From Chloranthus sessilifolius (taxonomy: Eukaryota; Streptophyta; Magnoliopsida; Chloranthales; Chloranthaceae), in NCBI GenBank assembly GCA_021018995.1, contig CM037588.1:88138765-88202764 (forward strand): a stretch of DNA of 64,000 bases. Reading direction: 5' to 3'. Below are positions 45,864-56,762 of the stretch, piece after piece. Within the stretch, counting starts at the first letter, position 1. Each line of letters opens with the position of its first letter. The translations under genes were made by a program, and so were the position numbers. The notes under the pieces are model-generated. The model was not told the DNA's origin. It worked only from the letters and a program-made list of their open reading frames with translations, and searched no databases.

Positions 45864-47763
45864 TGATAAGTAGTGAAAAATACCATTTTTCACCCCTAAA
45901 CATGAGCCTTGAAAGACCCTTGAGAGGACTAAATAAGTGCTTTAGTGTTCATATTGCAGCTAACCAAAAAGACAGGTCCAAATCCGAAAACCATCCTAAA
46001 ATGATCAAAAAGTTGATAACTCATGTCAAGTTTAAAGAGGGAGTGAAGAAATAGCCTCAGCAATGGCTAAAAAGGTCCTAAAAGAGCAAGAAAAGACCTG
46101 AAGAAGAAGAATGGAAGCTAAAGCTCAATTCGCAAAGAACTCCTACTATTCGCAAAGAACTTCTACTATTCGCAAAGAACTTTGAACTTTGCGAAAAGAA
46201 GAAAACACTTTGCGAAAAGATCTCCTGAAGCCAAAGTCCTTTGCGAAAAGATCTCCTGAAGCCAAAGTCCTTTGCGAAAAGATCTCCTGAAGCCAAAGTC
46301 CTTTGCGAAAAGATCTCCTGAAGCCAAAGTCCTTTGCGAAAAGATCTCCCGCCAAAATGCTTTAGAAGAGAGCTTCGAGCCAAATTACTTTGAAAAGACC
46401 CTTAGACTCGCAAAATGGCATCTGGGATTTCTGACCACTTTGAAGGGTATTTCAAGAACTCGCAGCGCCCCAATGTAATTAAAAGCCCAGAGACATTTCG
46501 AAAGATTCCAAGCACAAACCAAAGGCATATTCCGCCCCACGTGAAAACCCAAAGATGAAATCACTTGGCGGGAACTTCTAGAAGCTCAAACAGACTTTTG
46601 AATTCCCATAACAGAATTGATGCTTCTAACGCCTGATTGGCTGAACCAGATCAGAGCATTTTCATTGGCCAAATCAGATCTGGATCCCCGTGCACAACGG
46701 CCATTGGGCAATCGGATCCGAGCACTTCGATTGGTCAACTCGGCCTTATGCGAGGATAGAGGAAAGCTATAAATTGAAGACATTTGCCCAATTGGGGCAT
46801 CCAGTTTAGAGTTTCATCTCTGTTTCCCTCATTCGGTCGGATAGCTTATCTGAACCTGTAATCCCTTCTTGTAGTTTACCTTTGCGGGCCATTGCGAGTC
46901 ATCTGTACTTCCAAGTTCAGATTCAAGGATCAGAATCTGAGGGCTCTTCGAGAAGCTCGATAAGTCTCGAGGGCTCTCTAAGAAGCCGTGCTCTGTAATT
47001 GTAACGTTGGATTTTAAAGGTTCTTTGTAATTTGTGTCTTCTCCATTGGAGTCATGTCGAGGGTTCCGAATGATCACCTTAGTGCATTAGACTTCTTTAG
47101 ATTCACTTATCCGCATCCAACTTCCCTTAATTCATCATCCTGTGCGAATTAGCGTTGGTAACCTAATTCAAGCATTTACGATGTTCATGTTCAACTAAAG
47201 AATAGGCCACGACTAGTGAGATGATCCGTGGATGATCACGCCCATAAGTCTAAACCTATTCCTTAATTCGGATTTATTTCTCTTACATCTGTGCTGGTAG
47301 CCAGATGAAGATTGAATCTGCTCTGTGGAACTACAGATTCTCCATTAAAATTCAGAGGCCAAAGTACATGAAGCTATTATTTTTGCATTTGTCTTATTTT
47401 AAACATCTCCCCAACTCGGATCTGGATCATGTAATTAGTTCTTTTCTTTATTTGCTTATAGTTAAATGTGACACAATCCAACACTCTCTTTTATCTATTC
47501 TTTATTTTAGATAATTATAGAGCCAGATCTGGTAGCACAGATCTGGAGGTTTATCTCTCAGTTTAGACAAACTTCTCTGTGGACGATCTTGAAATACTTA
47601 CTTTTAAAACTTGCTACAATTGGCCCTGATCTTGCAGGCCAGTGTTAGCCCCAATGTGCTGATATCCCTTTCATAAGTTAACATCCATATAACTTAGCAT
47701 TCTTTAATTCTTTAATTTTTGATTCATAATGCACATAATTTTGGCACACTAGGAGCGACAACA
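45864..47763 (+). repeat. 3' LTR of Y
   Basis: Nearly identical to the 5' LTR in its first 250 and last 470 bases. The TATA box is at 46768-46775. The 20-base unit occurs three times (46131, 46151, 46171), and the 31-base unit five times (46209, 46240, 46271, 46302, 46333, the last one shortened). Copy numbers therefore changed in opposite directions relative to the 5' LTR. Confidence 0.9.
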
Positions 47764-48510
47764 ATACCTATGGATGTTAGCCAGGTCTGTGCACAGATCT
47801 AGGAAGCTTGTTGCACTGACATTATATAGTACTACAATAGTATTCATGGCTAGAGCTGGTCCAGTGGCTATGGAGATGATCAATCCACTCTTCAGTATTA
47901 GACTAGCAAATTTCTGGCTTAACTAATGGGATTTGATAGACTCTACCGGATACCCTGTGACCATTGGAGTGGACAGAGTATAGCTCTAAGAGCGCCCCAA
48001 ATGGCATGGATTAAACTGGGAGCTTATACCTTGTTCAGGCTTTTAATAGCGTCTTAGCAAGGAGCACTGCAGAGACAGACTGAATCTGAGTTACATTACT
48101 GCATCATTAACTCTAGCTTAACCTGCTTACTTCTCATAATTTTTGTATTTTATTTTGGCACACAGTACCACCATCTTCTTCTTAACCCTTTCTTTAGGAT
48201 AGGGCTACATTTTATTTCTCTGCTTTTAGGATTAATTTAATGTAGTCATGATACCCAACTCCCTTTCACTGGGATTGTCAGATCTGTAGCCATATCTGAA
48301 GTCCTACTATTATAGACCATTTTGGGTTCTAGATCAATTTCTCTGTGAGACAAACTCTTACTTATCAAAACTTGCTACAATGGACCCTGTATCTTGCAGA
48401 ACTGTATTTATTTCAGACTTGCTGTGCTGACCCATCTCCAATTCCCTACTCTTGATTTATTCTCTCCACTATTCTTAATAAAATAACAACAAGAGTCTCG
48501 AAACAAACAA
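47764..48510 (+). repeat. 3' LTR of X, second part
   Basis: Resumes with the duplicated ATACC and 'TATGGATGTTAGCC', matching the 5' LTR of X from 30205 onward, and ends near AACAAACA. It keeps about 129 bases (48221-48350) missing from the 5' LTR. The exact end is uncertain by a few bases because the adjoining sequence is also A-rich. Confidence 0.8.
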
Positions 48511-48519
48511 ATAAATAGA

Positions 48520-49747
48520 TCTTTAATGCCACTGAAAGCCAAAAATCATAAAAGATGATGGAACATGGTAAAAGAAAGAGATGAGAAATAGTGAATTTTG
48601 ATTCTTCAAAAGATGTTCCAGAAGAATGCGATACAAAGAAAAAAAGTGCTCATTCGTAGAATCATTCTAAGACAGAGAGAGCTTCACTGAAAAGAGAAAA
48701 TCGTGATTACGATTTTATAAAAATAGAAGGTCGCTATTGCTACAGATCTCGTGAAGATCTACACCGCCATGCATATAATTAGAAGATCTCTTGGATTAGA
48801 AATCTGGCAGATCATGGATCTGAGAAGATTAATGAAGAGAGACTCCTAAAGTCCTCTGCTACTGAAATCAAGGAGCAATCCCAGAGCGCATCAACTATCC
48901 AAAGCAAGGAAGAACTATGATTAGAAGTAGAATTATATTAGGAAACTTTTATTTTTAGAATTTTATTAGACTTTGAATAATGTAAACTGACTCTTTATGA
49001 TCTATAAATAAGAGAGCTCGACATAGGAGAAGAGTTATTGAAGGAACTCTCAACATCAATTGACCACTGAGGTTGAGTTTTCTTCCAATTACCTTTAGTT
49101 TAGAGTAGTTTAGATATCCAAGGTTTCTCGAGAGTTGGAAGATTAGAGTAGAGTATCCATAGTTTCTCAGAAGCAATTGATGCCTGTGACTGAGGGATGA
49201 AAGATTTTTTGTTTCTTTCTAGTTTCGATTTATTTTCATGCACATTACTGCTTTGTAAACATCTAAAACTTTTTTATTTGAATTGACAACTCAGATTGAG
49301 AATTTGCAGATTAGTATAACGGTTCTAGTTTTCCATCTTCAATTTTCTTGGGTTTGATTGACGCCCAAATTTTATGAAAATTGTTGATTAGTATAAATTT
49401 GTGTTGTGGAATTTTAGAGTTTGATTAACGCCCAAATTCTAGAGGACTGAAATACAGTATAAAGGTACCTTAATTTTGTAAACATCTGAGAACTAAAGGA
49501 TTGTGATTGACGACCATAATCTGGAAGGAGGATTTAGAGTTATTTTCTGCAATTAGTTTTAAATAAACCCTTCTTTATTCATATTTCTCCAATAGTTTAG
49601 GTTCTTAGAAGACAAATATAGGTTTTAAAAACTCATGAAACCATAAAAGAAAAATACCTTCCTCATGGGAACGATCCTATAATAGTGTTGCATTTTTCAT
49701 TGTGTGCTTGCAATAGGTTAAGACTTAGTATGATAAAAGCTCGAACA
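48520..49747 (+). repeat. Partial Z-type LTR abutting X
   Basis: Matches the 3' LTR of Z from 24266 to its end, so the first 190 or so bases are missing. It retains most of the internal segment lost from that LTR. The TATA box is at 49003-49010. Its end AAAGCTCGAACA joins 'TGGGGTCCTTAAGCAG' exactly as at 25299/25300, so the LTR-Ogre junction is duplicated. Confidence 0.85.
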
Positions 49748-49819
49748 TGGGGTCCTTAAGCAGTTATGTATCCATCTTATCAATACTTACCTTGCTGTGG
49801 GAGTCTAGGAGTAGAATCG

Positions 49820-50716
49820 TCATACGTATCTAGCGCTGATGGGCTTGGGAAAATATTCTTCATCCATGGTAGCGAGTCGGAGTGCGTATCCCAGTAACAC
49901 TTCCCTGATGACGTAAGGCCCTTCCCAGTTGGGCTTGAATTTCTCTCTCGAATCAGCGTGGAGAGAAGGGAAGATTTTCTTGAGTACCGTTTCACCCACT
50001 TTCAAATCTTTAGTGCGGACACATGTGTTGTAAGCACATGTAATCCTCCTCTGATAGGCCTTGGTGTGACACAAGGCTAGGAGCCTTTTCTCATCGATTA
50101 GGTTTAGATGTTCAAAACAAGATCTTTCTCTTTCCGCTTCTGGTAAATCAGACTCGTTGAGGATACAAAGTGAAGGTACTTCAACTTCAACTGGTAGCAC
50201 AGCCTCAGTTCCATACACGAGGCAGAACGGTGTTGCCCCTATAGCGGTACGGATCGACGTTCGACAGGCCCAAAGTACAAAAGGTAACTTTTCACTCCAA
50301 TCTAGGCAAGTGACCATCTTCTCAAGGATGCAAACAACTATTTTGTTAGTAGCTTCTACGACTCCGTTGGTTTGTGGCCTATATGGTGACGAGCGATGAT
50401 GTTTGATTTTACACTGCTCGCATAAGGCTCTAATGCGCTTGTTCACAAAATTGGTGTCGTTATCTGTGATGATGTCCTTGGGCATGCCAAATCGACAAAT
50501 GATGTTATTCTTCATGAAATTCTTGACTTGCCAGGTCGTGATGTTTGTGTAGGACACTTCCTCTACCCATTTGGTGAAGTACTCAATAGCAACCAGAATG
50601 AATTGATGCCCATTTGAAGCTTTCAGATTGAGCTTTCTGACGAAGTCGAGACCCCATGTGGTGATCGACCATGGAGTGGTCATGCTGTATAGATCTATGG
50701 CTGGAGCATGTATCAA
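49820..50716 (-). CDS. Integrase of Ogre copy 2 (open 298-codon frame)
   Basis: This is the longest well-supported open frame of the element. The core acidic triad is complete: D24 in WGLDFV, D85 in ITDNDTNF and E121 in NGVVEATNK. There are 61 residues from the first Asp to the second and 36 from the second to the Glu, fitting the D-D-35-E rule. After the core come FVLWACRTSIRTAIGATPF, VYGTEAVLPVEVEVPSL and the GPY/F-type end KPNWEGPYVIREVLLGYAL. The upstream zinc-binding linker (about 50717-50900) is damaged, and RT and RNase H of this copy are defective. The element as a whole is therefore inactive although this part still reads through. Confidence 0.82.
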   Translation of the reverse strand: MIHAPAIDLYSMTTPWSITTWGLDFVRKLNLKASNGHQFILVAIEYFTKWVEEVSYTNITTWQVKNFMKNNIICRFGMPKDIITDNDTNFVNKRIRALCEQCKIKHHRSSPYRPQTNGVVEATNKIVVCILEKMVTCLDWSEKLPFVLWACRTSIRTAIGATPFCLVYGTEAVLPVEVEVPSLCILNESDLPEAERERSCFEHLNLIDEKRLLALCHTKAYQRRITCAYNTCVRTKDLKVGETVLKKIFPSLHADSREKFKPNWEGPYVIREVLLGYALRLATMDEEYFPKPISARYV

Positions 50717-51059
50717 ACTGGAGTGTTCTTGGCATTTGTAGCACTTCTAAATGTTCATGCAACAGTCAGTTTCATTGTAGTCCAGAAATACCCTTGCCGT
50801 AGGATCTTATTGGCGAGCATATGCCCATTGACGTGGGCCCTGCATATTCCTTCGTGTATTTCCTTTTCAATGTTGGATGCCTCACTCTTGATAAGACACC
50901 TGAGTAGGATGTTATTATACGATCGCTTATAAAGGCACTTGCCATAAATGACAAAATTTGTCGCTAAACATTGGATGGTCCGCCTATCCGTCTTGGATGT
51001 ACCTTCGGGGGATACCCGAGTTTTGAGGAAGTTCTTGATATCTGAGAACCAACGTGGTT

Positions 51060-51530
51060 CATCATCTGTATCTATGGATCTCTCAATCTAGAGGTAGAAG
51101 GCTAGCTCGTTTCTCTGCTCAATCATGATAGGCTTCATATTGATACCAAATGGAATTTTGACCATTGATGCGAAGGTTGCGAGTGCATTAGCGAACCGAT
51201 TTCTTGCTTGTGGGACATATGAGAATGTAACGTCATCGAAGTTGGTGATTAGATCCTCAAGATGTTCATGGTACGGTTTCAACTTCTCATATTCATCTTC
51301 CAATCCCCATTGGTCTGCATATGATTCATTGCAAGTTGCCAAACACCCTGATATGAGTTACGTTTAGGTCGAGAGTTACTAGTAGGCCAGCTACACTAGC
51401 TTCATATTTGGCCATATTATTGGTGTAAGGGAAATTGAGTTTGATGGAGACTGGTATATGAGATCCTTCTGGAGAGATTAGAACAACACCTACTCCTTGA
51501 CCTTCGGCATTACCCAAGACTCTTATGTCT
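51060..51530 (-). pseudogene. RNase H of Ogre copy 2
   Basis: Encodes NAEGQGVGVVLISPEGSHIP, NNMAKYEASVAGLLVTLDL and THIRVFGNLQ, then after a shift LKPYHEHLEDLITNFDDVTF and SYVPQARNRFANALATFAS. The catalytic Asp of the FGD(L/S)Q motif is Asn here, while copy 1 retains Asp. The plus-strand change is CG to TG. The domain lies between RT and integrase as usual for Ty3/gypsy. Confidence 0.72.
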
Positions 51531-51897
51531 CCTCTATGTCATCTTCTGTCATGAACAAGATGTCTTCATCAATGAATTCAGTTCTCAGAGGCTCATAATC
51601 GGGTAAGGGATTCTGAGTGAGATGATCAGAAAGTGCTTGTACCTTGATTGACTTCTGCGTGACATATGTGATGTTGAACTCACATAGAAGAAGTTGGCAG
51701 CATGTAGTTCAGCTAGTGAGAGCCGATTTTTCAAGTAAGTTCTTTAATGAATCCATTCGTGGCAAGAGGAGAACAACCGGAGATAGCAAGTAGTACCAGA
51801 GTCTTTGTGTAGCCCACATGGGAACCAGGCATGCTTTCTCCATATGATAATAGCGTGTCTCATAATCCATGAATTTATTGCTTAGATAGTAAATAGC

Positions 51898-52702
51898 CTA
51901 TTCTCTTCTTTCGGTCTCATCATGCTGCCTTAGGACACATCCCATTGAGAATTCTGTCATTGAGAGGTACATTAGGAGTGGCCTCCTTGGTATTGGGGGT
52001 ACCAGAACTGGAGGCTTGAGGAGATAGCCTTTGATTTTATCAAATGCGGCTTGAGAATTATCGTTCCATTCAATGGGTGAATCTTTTCTTAGTAGCTTGA
52101 AAATTGGCATGCAAATGAGAGTGAGCTGTGTAATGAACTTACTTATGTATTGTATCCTGCCCAAGAAATGTCTGATCTCTTTCTCTGTAGATGGTGGAGG
52201 CATTTTGATGATGGCTTTCACTTTGATTGGGTTAACCTCAATGCCTCTCCCGCTGAAGATGAAGCCCAGTAATTTTTTGGACATCGCAGCGAATGCGCAT
52301 TTTTGAGGATTCAGATGCAAACTATACTTAATCTTTTGAACAACTTTTAGAGATTGATCAGATGATCGCTCCTTTCAGGTAATTTAGCAATCATGTTGTC
52401 CATGTATACCTCAATTTCTCGATGCATTATGTCATGAAAGAGTACAGTCATTGCCCTCTAAAATGTTGCCTTGACATTTTTCAACCAGACATGACTCGAT
52501 AGCGGAAGGTCCCCCATGCAATGATGAATGTTGTCTTCTCCCAGTCTGCTTTAACCATTTTGATTTGATTATAGCCAAAAAATCTATCTACGAATGAGAG
52601 CATCCCATGCCTAGCTGTGTTATCGACAAAGGTGTCGATGTGTGGCAAAGGGAAGTCATCTTTCAGGCTTGCTTTGTTGAGGTTTCTGAAGTCTATGCAC
52701 AT
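51898..52702 (-). pseudogene. Reverse transcriptase of Ogre copy 2
   Basis: The minus strand reads MCIDFRNLNKASLKDDFPLP and HGMLSFVDRFFGYNQIKM, with a frameshift after GTFRYRVM. The active-site motif is YMDN instead of YMDD (about 52395-52406), a G-to-A change at a CG site. Copy 1 keeps YMDD. The thumb/connection continues HLNPQKCAFAAMSKKLLGFI, GRIQYISKFITQLTLICMP and FSMGCVLRQHDETERRE. This copy could not support DNA synthesis. Confidence 0.78.
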
Positions 52703-52713
52703 GCGAAGACTTC

Positions 52714-52989
52714 TTAGTAAGACTGAAGGAAATCAATCATGGCTTTCCTTTCCTTGAGAGACAACAATGTTCCGATCTTAGTGATTATAGGAACTTCCTC
52801 GGTACCCAGATTGACGTCTTCAGTTTCTTCAACGGTTGGGGTAGGGCCATGTTCAAAATTGGCATAGTACTGACAGAGCTCTTTGGGAAGTTCCTCTCCA
52901 TCCAGATCCGTGACTCCTACCTCTTCTTTTATTTCTACAAGAAAGGGGTCGGTATCACGCTGGGCGGGTGTTTTCTTTAAGGCATCCAT
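52714..52989 (-). pseudogene. Protease-RT spacer of Ogre copy 2
   Basis: A 91-codon open stretch, MDALKKTPAQRDTDPFLVEI, followed by EELPKELCQYYANFEHGPTP, VNLGTEEVPIITKIGTLLSL and KERKAMIDFLQSY. This corresponds to the conserved region just ahead of the RT in Ogre/Tat polyproteins. It ends where a deletion removes the start of the RT and joins directly to the MCIDFRNL block. Confidence 0.6.
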
Positions 52990-53979
52990 TTTCTTGTTTT
53001 TTCGACAATTTTAAAAGATAATTTTTTTGGATTTTGTATTTTCTCTATTTTTTTAGGATTTTTCTTTTCTTCAGAGATCGGCCCTTGGGAAGGTGGGTTT
53101 TTATACACGCATGGTGGTGTTCGCCAAGAGCTAAACTCTCTTTTTATAGATTTTTTTTTTGGGAAGCTGGTGCTATATTTATGGCTTTTTGACGCTTCCA
53201 AAGTGAGGGGCACTGAGGAAAAATTTCTTACCTGAGGTGCTAACACGGAGCTGGCTTTGGGGGTCAATCTCCATCATATTTTCCATTGACTTGTTCGAGA
53301 CCTGGTCTTTGAACGTTAGTACAGGCTTGGGATGGTTTAGGATGGGTGGCTGTGCAGGCAGGGATACCTCCTCCTCAAAAAGGGATAGGGATGCTAGGTC
53401 TATTTCAACATTGGGGGGAATGATTTGGAGATTGGTTTGGTGGATGGTAGTTCTGGTTTGTGTGGGGTCATCTGTGTTGCCCTATTCTGGTTTATCTTGA
53501 CGACCCATGTGCTTACAAAAGTGCTTCGAATGTGAGATCGCGATTTGGGTTCATCCTCCAAGTCTATCCCCCTGGCTTTGGCTATGACAATGGTTCAGGC
53601 CTTTTCCTCTTCTTCCTGGATTTCCTCATCGGTAGGCATATAGCCTAAGCTGAATTTGATTCACTGTCCACCCTTAACTTTGATCGGGTCTCTTCTTCCT
53701 TGTAAGCCAGGGCCTAACCCTTTGCCCTTTTGATAACCCCATTTTTGGAGTACAGCTACTGCTACGACCATTCCTCCTCTAGTTTTTATGGTGACTTTTC
53801 TTAGAGGCTCAGGTGCCACTACTGATACATCGTATTGAAAACTATGGAGATCTGTGTATTCAGCTGTGTGCGGTACATCCAGGGTTTTTAGGTTTTCTAT
53901 GTTGTGAATCTCCTCTCACCCCTCTCCCCTGATAGTTATGATATTTTGCTCTAATATGAATTTGAGCTATTGATGTAGG

Positions 53980-54300
53980 GTGGAGGGTACTACTCCGATT
54001 ATCATGTAGCTACAAGCGCCCTAGTAACAGGTTGAAAGTAAACTTAATATCCATGACTTGGAACGGGATGGAGAAGGTCATTGGCTCGGTGGTGAGCTCA
54101 AGGTTAACTTCTCCTATCACTTCCCTCCTTGTGTTATCGAACCCTTGGGCCCCTGTTCAGGCTGGTCGGAACATTGATTGATCGACCCAATCATGGTCTC
54201 AGTCCGCAATGGGCATACATTTAAGGCAGACCCATTATCTATTAACACCAGCAGTATTACCAAGTTTTTGATTTTGATCATGATGTTGAAGGATCTGGAG
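53980..54300 (-). pseudogene. Aspartic protease remnant of Ogre copy 2
   Basis: The minus strand reads VLIDNGSALNVCPLRTETM, the protease flap-and-active-site region with D-N-G-S in place of D-T/S-G, as is usual in Ogre elements. After a frameshift it continues DNTRREVIGEVNLELTTEPM and TFNLLLGR. The stretch 52990-53980 is decayed spacer with no clear domain. The protease would have matured the polyprotein. Confidence 0.6.
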
Positions 54301-55150
54301 TGGTTGTTCCCTTCAGCCGGGAGGTTGATATTTCAGAAAGAGATGGCATTAGGAGCCAACACCTGTTCGATCATTTGTCCTACCTCGTCAGGGGAGACTA
54401 TATTTGATACAAGATCCTTTAGTGCCCCCATCAAAGCTTGGAAGTGAAGTGGAGACGTCATCATCAAGTCCTAGATGGTAAGGTGAGCTGACGTTATTTT
54501 AAGTTGTGTCTCTATCGCATGCTCTCGGCTCATTCTCTCCAACGGATGCACCACTATAGGTTCTCTTCTTTCTTTCAGTTGGGCTGACCCTGGTACCTCA
54601 GGATGCTTTGAGATTTTTCCTGATCCTGTGATGAATTCAATGACCCCTTTGTTGCTACTGCCCGTATTAATATCTGTTTGATTGTAATTGAGTGGGAACT
54701 AGTGGGCGTCATAGATTGGTCCTAGGATTCAGAACAGAGTGGATGAGGGTATCGGAGGTGCCTGGATTGATGGCGTGGGGTAATTGGAAAAAATATTGTT
54801 AACCACAGCTGGAGATGGATAGATTGGAGAAGGGGGCTAAAAGTGGGCCAAATGGGCTCTATAGGAGTTGAGGGTGACTGTATTGGGGGAGATGTAGCAA
54901 AGTTGAGCTAATCGTAATTGACTGGTGCTTGAGGGGAAAATAGGGAAAAACCAGTTACCAGTCAATTGGATGAGGTAGGTGTAGTATATGGCTGATATTG
55001 TGGTGATGGAGCTCAACTGGTTTGAACATAGTTTATGGGAGTTGGGGCTGGGAAGTATATCCTTAAATCCAGGGGTTCTGCTTGGGGTCTTGGGTTGGGG
55101 AAGTAATCAGCTAAGTTCAATGGCTCAAACACTCCTATGTTTCCATTATC

Positions 55151-56727
55151 CTAATTCCCCCACTTTGGTGCAATGAAATTTTCTCTGGTATTGATGTATT
55201 CTGAGGGATCAAACTCCTCCTCATCTTCCTCTATCAGGTTGATGGTGAGTTTTGGGCCCATTCCACCCTTTGGGTGTGCTGTTAGTGGAAATTGATGGAT
55301 TTTTGCATGCCAATTAACTTGGGGAAGTGTCAGAGGAATGATTTTTTTGACTTCTATTAAATCCTGTATGACATGTTTTAAAGGAAAACATCGATCAGTC
55401 GGGTGACTCGACCCTCGGTGGAAATTGCAATGAGTGTTGGGATCATAATTTCTTCGAAATGGATTTGGTGGTGGACATGATTGGAAGGGCGTGACAAGAG
55501 CTTTTTCAACCAAAAGTGGTAAAATGATGATCAAGGACTGTCCCAACGGGTTAAAGACTCGATTAAATCGGACCCTCCTCTGTTCTGGGGTCATTTGCGC
55601 CCATTGCCCAGTGCTTGTTCTTTGTGCTAGTTCAATTTGTGCCGGGGCTGGCAGTGTTACCTTGAATTGGAATGGAGCCATGCTGGTGTTGGGCTATGTG
55701 TTTATTATTGCCTGGACACCTGCCCCAGTTCTTCTCTCATTCCTCTACTCGGTGAACTTTTGGACTCCATTGGTTACAACTTTGTTCAACCGACCCTCTC
55801 TGATTGCATCCTCGCAGTGCTTGGCATTCCTTACCAAGTGAGAAAAACTAGATTGCTACTGGTATACTAGAAAATCTGAAATGACTGGAAGAGTATTTTT
55901 TGAGATCATCTCAATTTGTTCATCATCGGGCATCCAATTTTTTACTTGGGCTGGCAATGCTCTCCACCTCCCGAGGTATGTGTTGAATGCTTCGTCAGGT
56001 TTTGTTTTAAACGAGCCAGGTAGGACTTTCGCGACTCTATGTCAATGTTATAGACATATTGTTATCGGAACAGGTCGGTGAGATCTCTCCATGTTCTCAA
56101 TATGGATGGTTTGATAGAGGTGAACCATCTTAAGGTTTGGCCCGTCAGACTCTTCTGGAATACCTTGATGAGGAGCCGCTCATCTCCGCCGTATTGGTAC
56201 ATGTCCCCATAATATGGCTTGAGGTGTGCAATAGGGTTGCCAGTGCCATTGTATTTATTGAAGGCTGACATTTTGAACTTAGGTGGCAAGGGCACCTTAG
56301 CAAATAAACACAGATCTAAAAAATTTGTGGCATGGATCTCAGTCCCCCCTAGTTTCATCAGTTGCTTTTGGATTTTAACCATATGTTCTTTCAACAGTTC
56401 GGCCTCTCTTGATGGCAAGGCTGGGGCTGGTCCCCCACTGGGCTGCCTTCATTCATTTTCAACAACTTATTGATTGGTGAGTGTGGGGGGAGGGGGATTG
56501 AACCCAGCAAAAGCCCCTACGTAGGCTTCATTATTTCAAGCCTCATCTTCCTCATACTGATGACTTGCATCGATAAACGGTAGGGGAAGGGTGAGGTTGT
56601 CCTTCTAGTTCTGAGTAGGCAGTATGGCTTGATGAGACCATTGTATGTGGGGAAAGCTCTGATGATGAGTTTGGGGGTAAGGGGATGGGTGAATGGTGGA
56701 TTTATGGTGGGTGCCTGATGAGGCCAT
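55151..56727 (-). pseudogene. gag of Ogre copy 2
   Basis: The start codon is at 56727 (MASSGTHHKSTIHPSPYPQ). The capsid part gives PLPPKFKMSAFNKYNGTGNP, HLKPYYGDMYQYGGDERLLI and FQKSLTGQTLRWFTSIKPS. Frameshifts and stops lie between 55690 and 56060. The carboxy-terminal part is open (55681 to 55151) with a modified zinc knuckle of form CX2HX4HX4C (CNFHRGSSHPTDRC) followed by PLKHVIQDLIEVKK. It ends before a long decayed spacer (54300-55150) that precedes the protease. Athila unit W begins 35 bases upstream of the start codon. Confidence 0.75.
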
Positions 56728-56762
56728 GGTGTACTTTGGAATGATATTGGGAAATGACTGGG

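Larger units (their letters stand above)
39904..47763 (+). mobile_element. Element Y: young non-autonomous Athila-type element
   Basis: Two LTRs of 1903 and 1900 bases are flanked by a perfect five-base target duplication ATACC (39899-39903 and 47764-47768). A perfect tRNA-Asp-type primer site and a polypurine tract are present. The interior (about 4.06 kb) has only the gag carboxy terminus, part of protease and the end of integrase, with RT, RNase H, the integrase core, the gag capsid part and ORF2 missing. It is inserted in the 3' LTR of X, and the interrupted LTR resumes at 'TATGGATGTTAGCC'. The outer thirds of the LTRs are nearly identical, pointing to a recent insertion by borrowed enzymes. 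Confidence 0.9.
28249..48510 (+). mobile_element. Element X: Athila-type retrotransposon with gag and ORF2, split by Y
   Basis: The 5' LTR (28249-30826) and a 3' LTR in two pieces (37966-39903 and 47769-48510) both start TGTTATGCACT. They enclose a tRNA-Asp-type primer site, gag, an intervening promoter-like segment, ORF2 and a polypurine tract. No protease, RT or integrase is present. Excluding Y, X is about 12.4 kb. Its flanks differ: Ogre RT on the left (CTACG) and a Z-type LTR on the right (ATAAA), so it has no target duplication. The LTRs differ by many substitutions and a 129-base deletion, so X is old, and older than Y. Confidence 0.8.
49748..56762 (-). mobile_element. Ogre/Tat-type element, copy 2 (gag to integrase)
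   Basis: Minus-strand gag, protease, RT, RNase H and integrase in order, with the 3' LTR side lost at the Z-type LTR. Its 5' side is interrupted 35 bases upstream of the gag start by Athila units W and V. The matching leader, primer site and LTR end reappear at 63808-64000. The segment shared with copy 1 (25300-28248) is clearly homologous base by base. Relative to the family layout, roughly 240 bases are missing at about 52700-52715 between the protease-RT spacer and the RT palm. Confidence 0.82.

Noticed and set aside
40186-46383. Repetitive open frames (FAKDFGFRRSFRKGLWLQEIF type) in the Y LTRs
   Set aside because: They are translations of the 31-base array in noncoding promoter DNA. The frames change between the two LTRs.
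49820-50716. Glu in VAIEYFTKW of both Ogre integrases taken as a mutated catalytic Asp
   Set aside because: Counting residues shows the catalytic triad is D24 (WGLDFV), D85 and E121 with normal spacing. The Glu at residue 45 is not part of it.
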